Assembly: GCF_019393635.1 (NCBI RefSeq) | Contig: NC_057866.1 | Location: 9,062,223-9,126,222, forward strand | Length of the DNA: 64,000 bases | Reading direction: 5' to 3' | Source of the DNA: Dromiciops gliroides | Lineage: Eukaryota; Chordata; Mammalia; Microbiotheria; Microbiotheriidae | Part shown: positions 9,960-20,487 of the stretch, in pieces | How positions within the stretch are numbered: the stretch's first letter is position 1 | How the letters are laid out: every line of letters starts with the position of its first letter | Translations under genes and position numbers: made by a program | Notes under the pieces: model-generated | The model's input: the letters and a program-made list of their open reading frames with translations, nothing else | Databases searched by the model: none | Told to the model about the DNA's origin: nothing

Positions 9960-10045
9960 GCCCTTACATCACAGAAGGGTCTCCATAGAAACAACCAGGC
10001 CCCACCACAGAATGTGAGAATCCACGAGTCCCTTGGATGAACTGA
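9960..10045 (+). promoter_or_regulatory. Possible CATSPER1 5' exon with an RFX X-box-like palindrome
   Basis: GAG|gtaagg at 10043-10049 is a strong splice donor. A pyrimidine-tract acceptor ending at 10139 precedes the CATSPER1 start exon, so an untranslated 5' exon is likely here. Within it, GTCTCCATAGAAAC (9979-9992) resembles the RFX X-box (GTNRCC N0-3 RGYAAC) with two mismatches. RFX2 controls many spermatogenesis genes. Exon and site are both inferred. Confidence 0.35.
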
Positions 10046-10159
10046 GGTAAGGAAAGATAGGTTGATGGGAGGTCAGGGAGGGCAAGGAGGACCAGGTCTG
10101 GAGGTGCCCAAGTGAAATCACCAGTCTCTCTTGTGTTAGTTCCAGGGTTCCTTGCCAAG

Positions 10160-13100
10160 ATGAATTACTTAACTGTTCCAGAGGAGATCCGGAGGGAGGT
10201 GGAGCCTCCAGCCCCACAGCCAGTTATTTCAGTGCCCATAGCAACTGCCCCAGTGGTAGCACATAGCCGATCTAGCCATTCTAAGCACCTCTCCAGAGCC
10301 TCCCACAGCTCCTGGGGCCATGTGAGCCTAAAGAGTAAGGCCTCTCGAAGCAGCAGCCGAATTCAGCCATCCTACACTTCTATGGGGCAAGGCTGGGAAC
10401 AAGATCGCCATGTGAAAATTAAGAGGGGTAAGACAACCTAATCCTGGGTCCCTAGACCTGAGAAACCCCATCCTGGACCCTAGCTTCCACCTCTGAGTAG
10501 CCGGTTGTGGTTCCTGCCCCCTTAAGCCCTGCTGGGACTTTGGCTGAGCCAGTGAAAGGGTGTCACAGTCCCTTGACCTCTCTCTCAGGCATAGTTGAGG
10601 GAATATCAGAAGCTGTCGATGGTCCCTTCCCTCCAGACAGTCCTTTGGTTTCCTGCTCTCTGTGCCCAAAGCCTCAGGCAACAATCAGCACAGCCTGAAT
10701 CTCAGCATTTCCCTGAGTATCTGCCTTGCTGCTCTTGTTCTCCTTTCTTGTGTCACATTCCCAAGACCAATTTAGGGGCCACAAGCACAGAGCTTCCTCC
10801 CCATTACTGCTTCTATCTTCCTCTGCACAGTGAAGGGGTTGGTCTCTTCCATATTTAAATAGGGGAGTGTGAGAGTGGTGCTCTCCTGTGATAGAATGCC
10901 TTCTTGCTGTGAATTATCCTGCTTCTCTGATTGTGACTGTGCCAGGACTCCTGCCCACTTTGTGACTGAAGGCCCCCTTGGCGACCCCCCCACCCCAGAC
11001 AGAATGGGCTCTGGCACCATCACTGCCCTAAACTCCCGCCCTTGTAGCCAGAGTGCAGCGTGCCCACAAGAAGCAGATGGCTGCTGATGAGCTCATGCAG
11101 AAGTGCTGTAGTAAGATCGTTCAGGTCTTCCGCCGTGTTCAGTCCATGCTGGCCACTATGATTGAGAGCCTCATCTTTGAAGTCTTCATCTTCTCCGTGG
11201 TCTGTTTTAACACCATCATCCTGGTGGTCCAGACTTTTGCCGAGGTGGAGGTCTGGGGAGGTAAGCATACTTGGGGGAGGGGCTGCAGAACCTCAAGAAC
11301 CTAGGGGTGTCTGGGAGAGACTCTGCCATGGGAGTTCAGGGGGCCACCAGAAAGGGCCAGGGAGCCCCCTAGGACCAAGTGGGCCATCTTCAGCCACCTG
11401 GAAGATTTTGCATGGAGGGCGAGGAGAAGGCAGGCAAGGCATAGTCCACTGCGACACCTCCTAGCTCTCCAAGATGCCAGAGAAAGCCATAGTTACCAAG
11501 CATAGCTCCCAATGACTCTGTTTTCAGCTTGGGATATAGAAGAAATGGCCAACTGATAAATGGGCCTGAGAGATGAGAATGAGGGAGGGATTCCCCAGCC
11601 TAGAACTTTCACCCTCCTCATCTCTGCCTCTTGGCCTACAAGCTTCAGTGGAAGTCCTACTTCCTGCAAGAATCCTTTCCTGGCCCTCCTGAATTGGAGT
11701 GCCTTTCCTCTAAGACTACCGTCATTTATGCCATTGATTTCTTTCTTTTTTTGTTTTTTGTTTTTTATTTATTTATTTTTCTCCCCCCCCCCACCCCTAT
11801 TGATTCCTTGTTTGTACATAGTTGTTTGAATACTGTCTCCCCAGTTAGACTGCAAGCTCCTTGAAGTCAGAGACTACCACTAGGGGGTGCCACAGTGCAC
11901 AGAGCGCTGGGGTCCCCTGTTAGGAAGGCTCATCTTCCTGAGTTTGTCTGGAACTCAGATACTTCCTAGTTGTGTGACCGTGGGCAAGTCACTTAACCCT
12001 CTTTGCCTCAGTTCCTCATCTATAAAAATGAGCTGGAGAAGGAAATGGCAAATCATTCCAGTATCTTTGCTAAGAAAACCCCAAATGGGGTCACAGAGAG
12101 TTGGACACAAGTGAACAACAAAAAAAAATCCCCAAGGCTTAGCATGGTGCCTGACACATAGTAGGTGCTTAATTAATGCTTGTTGACTGACAACCTACTT
12201 GAGATGACTCATAGGAAGCAAAGAATTTTGAGCTAGAAGGGACTTAGAGATTGTCAACTCTAACCTAATTTTTCAGACAGGGAAAGTGACTTGGCAGAAT
12301 GGAACCCTCTGTGAGTTAGTTTGCTCATCTGTAAAATGACAGTAAGAATTGTAGCCCCTTAACTCGCAGGGGTGCTGTGAGTTTGAAGTCAGACATCAGA
12401 TGCTTTGCTGTTCCCTATAGCTAAGACCTCAGGCAGTTCAAAACCTAGATCAATACACACTGCTCTCTCCAGGACAACACAAGACAGTGCCACCTGAGTC
12501 ACTAGGTGCCCCAGAGCCTCATTGTTCTCACTCACTAAATAGGTCTCCCTACCTCTGAGGCACTCAGTTCTACCTCCACAGAGTCAGGATCCATTAGCCT
12601 AGAGGGAAAGTCTCCTGAGCCCCACTCGAGAGGCAGGCTGGTGTTTGTATTCGGCCGGTCCCCCACATCTCAACCACTCTGACACCCTAATCACAATAGC
12701 CCAGAGAATACTATAGATAGCAGAATGTATGGGTGGAACTCTCAAATACTAGCCTGATGGAACAGAGGTCTGCAGGCTTAGAACTGTCGTTGTTTGTCCT
12801 TCGGAGAGGACGATGACATCTGGGTGATGTCATGGCTTGCGGTGAATTGGATTTAAGTGAGGAAGGGCTATGCTAAGTCACCAGCCACACTCACTCTCCT
12901 GGGCTAGCTGGATCCAGTGGCAAGACATACATCAGGACAACTGGAGATGGCCCCATGCAGTGGGAGACCTTGGACTTTTTAAGTTAATGTCTTTCCTATC
13001 TCAGTGTGTCTGAGGCAACACCTATTCACTGATTAAGGCTAGGTAAGAAATGAGGCAAAGACTGTCTTTTTTTATCTGGTCAATAAATACTACAACAGCA

Positions 13101-16100
13101 AAACAACAAATAAAGAAAAAAAATAAATCTAGGGGTGGGGGAAGACCCTTGGGGTTTCTGGCCAAAACAGAAACAATTACTATTTACCCTCACTCTGAGC
13201 AGTCAGGTGGCCAAACCTTGGCCAAATGAGGCTTGGGTTGGCACCCATTGTTTGCCAACCGAGAGCCAGAGTGATTTGGGTTTAAGGCCCAGTCCTTTTT
13301 TTTTTTTTTTTTTTTTTTTTGCCGGGCAGTGAGGATTAAATGACTTGCCCAGGGTCACACAGCTAGTAAGTGTCAAGTGTCTGAGGTCAGATTTGAACTC
13401 AGGTCCTCCTGAATCCAGAGCCAGTGCCACCTAGCTGCCCCCCAGGCCCAGTCCTTGAAAAAGAAATCTAGCCTGTAAATTCCAAGATATCTTGTGAGGT
13501 TTCAGCAATCAAAACTTGTATTCCTTTGGGCAGAGAACCTACAGGTGAGGGAAGGATACCCTATATGGACAGAGGGAGAGGAGGGAGGGAAAGGAAGGGG
13601 AAGGGGAAAGGGAAGGGAGGAAGCTCTGTTACCCAACTGGAGCTTGCCAGTTGGGTCCCCAGTGGAACAGCTATTACAAATTGGTGGTCTTTAGTTCTCA
13701 AAGAGAACCATGACGTGGGGAATGTGATGGCTCTAGAATATATCCAGGATAAAGGGGGATTGGGGAAATTTTAGAGAAAATAGAGGAACTTCAGCCTAAA
13801 AGAAAACTGTAGTAATTAATAAGCAGTCCTGATATATATGTCATTTTGGATTTAATATCCAAGAGGGGAAAATAACTCTCATGGACTATTCGTCCTGGAA
13901 AAGTATTCCTTGGGGTTACTAGGAATCCTACCTGAGCAGAGCAAGGAGGTGGTTGGGTCAGGGCAGAGGGAGGCAGTGCCCAGATGAGGCAGGGAGGCCG
14001 AGGCCCGTGGTGACACTGGGGATCTGGCCTCCCCACAGAATGGTACTTCACGGCTCTTGACTCCTTCTTCCTCTGCATCTACTTTTTGGAGGCTGTCTTA
14101 AAGATCCTGGTCATGGGAACTAGCTACTTTGATTCTTGGAACAGCCTAGGTGGGTGGGGCCCTGGGTTGGATGGGGAGGGGAGGGATGGCCAAGTTTAGG
14201 AACAGGGTAGGACTAACAGAGGGGTTTAGTGGTAGAAATAATTTGGCATGTCCTGCAGGGAGTGGCCTATCAGTTGGGGAAAGGGGTTGGAATAGAGGGG
14301 GTGGGCTTTACACCCCAGAAGAAGGGCACTCTATAGATATAGGCTCCAGACTTAGGGAAAAGAGGCTCTGCTGCCTTGCCCAGGAATTTACTTTCCCGAT
14401 AGAGACGCCATCCCTTCGTGGTCAGAGCACAGAATCCTAGAGCCAGGAAGACATGAGTCTAAATCCTGCCCTGGCACTAACTAGACATACCACCCTGTGA
14501 AGCCTCAGTTTCCTCATCTATAGGATGGGCCTGCAGGGTGACTGTGAGGTTCAAGAGACAGAAGAAGGGTGGGTGCTTGCCCAGCCTAAGAGAGCTCAGG
14601 ATGAGCCGAGGGAACGAGGCGGGCAGGCACTTGAGATGGGTGCCGTGGCCCCTGCCCCGCCAGATTTCTTCATCATGGTTATGGCCATGGTGGACTTCCT
14701 GCTGAAGCAGATCTACTTCTCCTCTGCCACGAGAATGGCCCACAGCAAGACCGTCTTCCGGATCCTCAAGATCTTCAAGAGCCTTCGAGCCCTGAGGGCC
14801 ATCATGGTGCTGCGGAGACTCAAGTGAGGCCCAGGCTGGGCCCAGGGCGGCCCTCAGCTCCTCCCAGCCCCCGGGTTGGGCCATCACTCTCGTGTCACAT
14901 CCCACCTCTGTGACTTGTTACCTTGGGCAAGTCACTTCCCCTCTGTGCCTCAGCTTCCAGACCTCTAAATGAGAGAAATGAACTAGATGATCCTAAACAT
15001 CCCTTTGAGGTTGGAAGCCATGATCTTATTCCTGAATGAACCTCTATGTTCCTCAGTTTCTCCATCTGTAAAATGAAGGGCTTGGGCTAGAAGCCGTCTA
15101 GGTTGCTTCCCACTCGCAGTCAAAGGTCCTATGGCTTCTGGGTCATCAGGTCCTGTTCTAAGGTTCCCACCATGCTTTCTATGGTCTCCTACCCCTCTTG
15201 GGTCTGCCATTCTCTGTTTCATGCCCCTTTCCTTGCCCTAAAACCCTCTCCAGGTCTAAGGTTCTTTGAAGCCAAAGGTCCCAGACAGAGACTCAGAAGG
15301 GGCGAGAGCTGGTGGCATCCAGCAAGGCCTTGGGTGTCTTTCTCCTTAGGAAGCTTGCCTGGTCCTCTAACCACCTTGTCTGTCCCCACCTTGCTTTCAG
15401 CTTCTTCAACAGCCTCCAGGAGGTGACGGGGACCCTGGCCAGGTCGCTGCCCTCCATCGGGGCCATCCTTGTCCTGATGTTCACCTGCCTCTGTATCTGG
15501 CGGAGGGGGGGTGGGCTGGGGAAGGATGGGCCTGGGGGAATGGGCTGGAGTGAGGGGAACAGACAGGGAGGAGGCCGGGTGTGATGGCTAGGACTGGACA
15601 GAGGGGGTGGGCTGGCCGGCCAGTACTGCAAGGGCCCCAGGGGCCTCCTTAGCTTCTCAGTCTTCTTCTCCGTGATACTCCGAGCCCTGTTCAACTATTC
15701 GGACCCCAAGCGCTTCCAGAACATCTTTACCACCATCTTCACCCTTTTTACTCTGCTCACCCTAGATGACTGGTCCCTCATCTACTTGTCCAGCCGGGGA
15801 AAAGGTAGTAGAGAACAGGCCAGAACCCTTGGAGGGGCTGGGAAGTGAGTTTGGGTCCAATGGAGGTGTGAAGGCTGAATGTTCTCTCCAGACTGGCCTT
15901 GGGAGCTTTGGAGCAGGAGCCACAAATAACTAGGGTAGGGCAATGGGACCTTTGGCTCAGAGTACAAAATTACAAAATTCAGAGTGCTGATGAAGAAACA
16001 GTAACACAGCCTCTAGTTAGGAAGGAAAATTAAACTAGGAAAGTGTCTGATGGGTGGGTAGTTCCCCCCCCTCTGCCCCCTGCCCATTCTGCTCTATCTC

Positions 16101-19100
16101 CCTCCAAGTATGAGCATACTTCCCATTACTTGCCCCAGGAGTGGTCTGTGATACTTGCTCTGAGTACAAAATTAGGCCCCTTCCTTCCCCAGGTGCCTGG
16201 TATATCATCCCCATCCTGATGATCTACATTATTATACAATACTTCATTTTCCTCAAGTGAGAAGCCAAGCTTCCCCCCCTCCTCCCTACCTTGAGGCTCC
16301 CCAGGGCCCCTCTCCCCTCCCCTCTCCACTCTGGGGCTTTCCAAACCCTCCTTTTCCAATACTCAGGCCCACACCCCTCCAGGCCCTGGCCCTCTCCCTA
16401 GACAAGCCTGCCTACAAACCCAGCAGGGGAGCCCCTACCCCTTCCCCTGCCTGCTGGCCTCTCCGGTGGCCTCACCCCTGCTTCCAGGGCCTCCAACCTC
16501 ACCCTCCAGTGTCTCTTAGCCTAGTGATTGCTGTGCTGGTGGATAACTTCCAAATGGCTCTACTCAAGGGGCTGGAAAAGGAGAAGCAAAAGGTACTGGG
16601 GATTGGGGCGGTCTAGAGGGGGTTCAAAGCATGAATCAATATTCGTTAAGCACCTACTATGTGCCAGGAATTGTGCTAATGGCTGGATACTGGGAAGCAT
16701 CCCCTGGTTGGCCTTATTGTAGGATACATAGGGAGGGAGAAGGGTCCAGATGCCTTTGAAGGTCTTGAGCAGGCAGAGTGGGGGTGCACGCATATATACA
16801 TGTGAGTGTACACACACATGCACACACGTATTCATGCACAAGTGCACACTCACACATATACACACATACACATATAAAAATACTTATACATTGTGTATGC
16901 ACACATATGCATGTATACACACATGTACATACACGCATGCACACACATGCATGTGCACACACATCCCCCCCCCAAGAATGCCACACCTCCCTCCTTGAGA
17001 TGCAGCCCTCCTGGGGGCTCATGCCAGAGCTGAGAGACCCACCCGTCCCTTGGGGCCTGGGCCGGAAACATGGTCCCTAAGCCAAGGAGCCCCTGGGCTT
17101 GAGCTTGGCCATGTCCAGTTGGGCTTCATTCCGCTCCCTGTTTATTTCTCTACATAAGCATCTCACAGTTGGTAGAAGGGCACATATATCCAGGGAAGTT
17201 GGGAAGGCCTCTGGCCTGCACTTCCTTCCATAGTAGAAATGGTCACTGCCATTTCCCTCCCCTCCCCTGCCACTGCTCACACCCACCATTGCAGCCCCTT
17301 CAACAAAAATGTGTGTAGGGGGCGGCTAGCAGTGGATAAAGCACCGGCCCTGGATTCAGGCATACCTGAGTTCAAATCCGGCCTCAGACACTTGACACTT
17401 ACTAGCTGTGTGACCCTGGGTAAGTCACTTAACCCCCATTGCCCCGCAAAAAACAAAACAAAACAAAAATAAATATATATATAAAAAATGTGTGTAGATA
17501 TTTGTTGTTTTTGTCTCCCTTTCATTACCAAATCTATCCAGCTTCCCCTCTCCAGAAAGCCATCCCCTTTAACCTAGCAGAGAGACAGACAAGTAATTCA
17601 GCTAAACAAGCAACTCCCCGATCAATCACATGCATTTAACCATATATGCAGTGTTCCAAGCCCCATAGTCCCCCACCTCTGCCAAGGGAGGAGGGCATCT
17701 CCTTTCATCTTTTTCTTTGTTGTTTTTAAAATTTTTGTTTTATTTAAATTTTTTCCAATTACATGTAAAGATATTTTTTGTTCCAATTTTTTTCTCCCAC
17801 TCTCCCTTCCCTCCCCCTTGCCAAGGCCAGCAAGCAATCGGATATAGGTTATACATTACAATTATGTTAAACGTATTTCCACATTAGTCATGCTGTAAGA
17901 GAAGAATCAGAACAAAAAGAAAAACACAACAGAGAATAAACAAGCAAAATAATAAAAAAGAACAGTAACAAAAAGAACAAAAGTGAAAACAGCTTCAGTC
18001 TGCATTCAGATCCCATAATTCTCTTTCTGAATGTGGAGAGCGTTTTCCATCATGAGTCTTTTGGCATTGTCTTGGATCATTGTATTGCTGAGAAGAGTTA
18101 AGTCTATTCATCATACAACGTTGTTGATACTGTCCAGTGTTCTTGGTTCTGCTCATTTCACTCAGCATCATGAAGACTGTACCTACTGAGGATGGGGATA
18201 GAGAAAGCTATCTCTTCAGGGGCTATGTAAGGGGAAAATTAACTTCTCTTTTCCACTCATTCACCAGAAAGTAGCCCGGATGCATGAGAAGCTTCTGGAT
18301 GAGAGTCTAACAAACCTCAGCACAGGTACCAACCCCCCACCCCCACCCTCAGCCTGCTGGCCACATCCCACCTCTCTGCACCATCTAACTAACCGCCTTT
18401 TCTGGTTCCGCCTCCTAGACTCTCAGGGCTAGATGGTACCTGTGAGGGGCCAGGCACGTCCAGGCCGAGCCCGGCCTCCCTGTTAGCAATCCCTCCAACC
18501 TCTGGGCGAATGCCACCTGGTGATGAGGTGCTGCTTCTCTCTCACTCATTTGTCTTCCCGACCTCTCCACAGAACCGGAGGAGAAGATAAGTGACACCTC
18601 TCTACAAATGCAGATGATTGAGAAAAAATACGGGGACCTGACACCTGCGTAAGGGGAAGGCCCTGGGACCGGGTACCTGGGGAGCAGATGGGAAGACCAG
18701 GGAGTTGGGGGCCAGTAGGAAAGAGGAGGCCAGAGGCCACTGGAGGAAGGCTCCAGGCCCCCAAGAATAGGGCTGGTTATTCAAGGCCAGCTCCTGGGGA
18801 CTCAGATTCCAAGCTGAGGAGAATTGTAAGAAATGGCCTTGGCCTGTAGCTACTGGAGTCAGTGAGGAGACAGGGGCCCCCAAAAGGGAAAGGAATTTGC
18901 CTTTAGTCAGAAATAGGAGGGAATCTCAGGGTCCAGATTCAAGTCCAGCTCTTTGACCTCAAGGCTCAGGGCTCTTCTCACTACCCTGAACTACATCTCC
19001 CTTGGTGCAGGAGACCTCTTTTGAGGAGCCTCTGGAAGTCCCTGGAGTCTGGGGAATAGCTTCTGGGAGACACAGGCGATGCAGGGCTACTTTGGTGGGG

Positions 19101-20487
19101 GGAGGGGAACGGTGCCCCCTCCTTTCTCCTAAAATCTGATGGCTCCTTCATGCTCTGGACCATCCACATCTCCAGGGGCTGATCTTCCCTTGAGGAAACC
19201 ACTGTTCAGAGGAGGGGAGGTGGTACAGGGAAGAGTCGGGGATGTAAAAGGGGCAGCCTCTATCTCCTTGCCAGCCATGCCTCACCTGGGCTTACTCTGA
19301 GCTGGAGGACACTGCCCAGATGCCCCAGCCTGGCCAGCTCAAGGGGCAGGAGGGGCATCCCAGCTGGGAGGGACTTCGGAATCCAGAAATGGAACATTAG
19401 GCCTGGGAGGGGCCTTAAAACTATGGCAGAGCTGGGAGAGCCCTTAGATCAAAGGATGTCAAAGCTGGGAGAGCCCTTAGAACAGAGAACATTGAAAGAT
19501 TAGAGCTGGGAGGGCTCTTAGAACAGAGAACATCAGAGCTGGGAGGGCCTTTAGAACAGAGAACATTGAAAGATTAGAGCTGGGAGGGCTCTTAGAACAG
19601 AGAACATCAGAGCTGGAAAGGCTCTTAGAACAGAGAACATCAGAGCTGGGAGGGCCTTTAGAACAGGGGATGTCAGAGCTGGGAGGGCCTTTAGAACAGG
19701 GGATGTCAGAGGACCCTTAGAACACAGAGATTCCACCTGTTTTGACCCCCTCCCTCTGGAACAGCAGCTCAGCATGAAGGAATGAGCGCTGGGTTTGTAG
19801 TTGTGCCCATGTGTCAGACTCTTATTTGACACTCTCGAGCTCCCTCCGGCACCGGGCATCGACTGGGGCACTGAGGGTAGGGAGCTGAGGAGCTGGAGAC
19901 AGACAGTCTGTGCTGCTGATGCTGCCTCTTCTAGATATGCCCGCCCTAGTACACACCTGCATACCACACAGCTCTGCCATTTTAGCAAACTCACTTCCCA
20001 TCCCAGGGCCTCAGTCACCTCATCTATAAAATGGGAGCAGGGATCCTTGCACAAGCTGCTCGAAGGAAGCCCTGGGCAGGGGGTGTCCGTGTTTCAGGAG
20101 GGGCCCGGTGATCACCCAGCAGCTGGGGGCTCCCCCAGAGGGCTGGGGCCTGCCCAGCTGAGGGCTGCCTATGCCACTCTCCCCCAGACAGCAGGACAAA
20201 ATGTTCCACTACCTGCAGCTGATGGCTGCGGTGGAGCACCACCAGCAGGCCTTTCGCTCCCAGGCGGCGGTCATCGATGAGATCATTGACACAGTGTTCG
20301 AGGTAAGCTGGGGTGGTGGGTTGGGAAGGAAGGAAGAGGGGCTCGTGGGAGGAGCCCAGGCCCAGGTGCTGGTGGCGTGCAGGGGGAGATGGAGGACCCA
20401 GGATGCAAGGAGGGGGGTGCGGTTCTCCCCTGCTCCTCTTGATGCCCTCCCTCCTCTCAGGCTGGAGAAGAGGATTTCCAGAAGTGA
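10160..20487 (+). CDS. CATSPER1: Cation channel sperm-associated protein 1, 12 coding exons
   Basis: Pore-forming subunit of the CatSper Ca2+ channel in the sperm tail membrane, needed for hyperactivated motility. Exons: 10160-10427, 11048-11260, 14039-14149, 14664-14823, 15401-15492, 15661-15804, 16193-16256, 16520-16592, 18268-18325, 18573-18648, 20188-20302, 20461-20487. All junctions are GT-AG and the frame is open for 466 residues. S1 lies about 105-135, S2 162-187, S3 198-217. S4 (228-250) has basic residues about every third position (R230, K233, K236, R239, R242). The pore motif TLDDW (T315-W319) is the CatSper T-x-D-x-W filter. S6 follows (WYIIPILMIYIIIQYF), then a C-terminal coiled-coil-like tail ending EEDFQK, close to the human C terminus. 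The start is the first ATG after the acceptor at 10139; an in-frame ATG at 10112 lies upstream of that acceptor. The N-terminal cytoplasmic domain is only about 90 residues, much shorter than the His-rich domain of human CATSPER1 (780 residues in total). Convergent with CST6. Confidence 0.93.
11610..11870 (+). mobile_element. L2 3'-end fragment in CATSPER1 intron 2
   Basis: Diverged sequence with the L2-like 3' order: 'ttcagtggaagtcctacttc', a T-rich insertion, then 'gactgcaagctccttgaagt'. Confidence 0.5.
11880..12130 (+). repeat. Long-type marsupial CORE-SINE
   Basis: A partial head is followed by 'tagttgtgtgaccgtgggca', 'aaaatgagctggagaaggaa' and an 'acaagtgaacaacaaaa' tail. Located in CATSPER1 intron 2. 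Confidence 0.75.
12776..13100 (+). repeat. Marsupial interspersed repeat (non-autonomous retroposon, family uncertain)
   Basis: Contains 'tgtttgtccttcggagagga', 'tgaattggatttaagtgagg', 'caggacaactggagatggcc' and a late 'caataaatac'. The antisense relative is at 2484-2627 and another fragment is near 13683. I recognise the family as repeated in marsupial DNA but cannot name it safely. Confidence 0.5.
13299..13440 (-). repeat. Short tRNA-derived SINE
   Basis: Antisense monomer with a 20+ T tail. It is flanked by the direct repeat AGGCCCAGTCC (about 13286-13296 and 13444-13454), a clean target-site duplication. In CATSPER1 intron 2. Confidence 0.9.
16785..16970. repeat. CA/TA-rich microsatellite
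   Basis: An irregular alternating purine-pyrimidine tract (acacac, catgca, tatata) in CATSPER1 intron 8. The reading frames across it are artefacts of this composition. Confidence 0.85.
17320..17470 (+). repeat. Short tRNA-derived SINE
   Basis: A complete monomer with an AAAAC tail, flanked by AAAAATGTGTGTAG on both sides (about 17304-17317 and near 17484-17498). A single insertion in CATSPER1 intron 8. Confidence 0.88.
17700..18185 (-). mobile_element. L1 3' UTR and ORF2-end fragment
   Basis: Antisense L1 with 'ccaattacatgtaaagatat', 'cggatataggttatacatta', 'ttttggcattgtcttggatc' and 'ggttctgctcatttcactca'. Located in CATSPER1 intron 8. Confidence 0.65.
19421..19725. repeat. Minisatellite, about 33-36 bp unit, in CATSPER1 intron 10
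   Basis: About eight imperfect copies of 'agagctgggagggc-ttagaacagagaacatc', some with a longer spacer 'attgaaagatt'. The unit resembles the 'agctggaagggaccttagag' portion of an old mammalian interspersed repeat, so the array probably arose by tandem expansion of that repeat. Confidence 0.85.

Noticed and set aside
16560-17080. Overlapping Cys/His/Thr-rich open frames of up to about 100 codons
   Set aside because: They lie over a CA/TG/TA microsatellite in a CATSPER1 intron. The residue pattern simply reflects the repeat.
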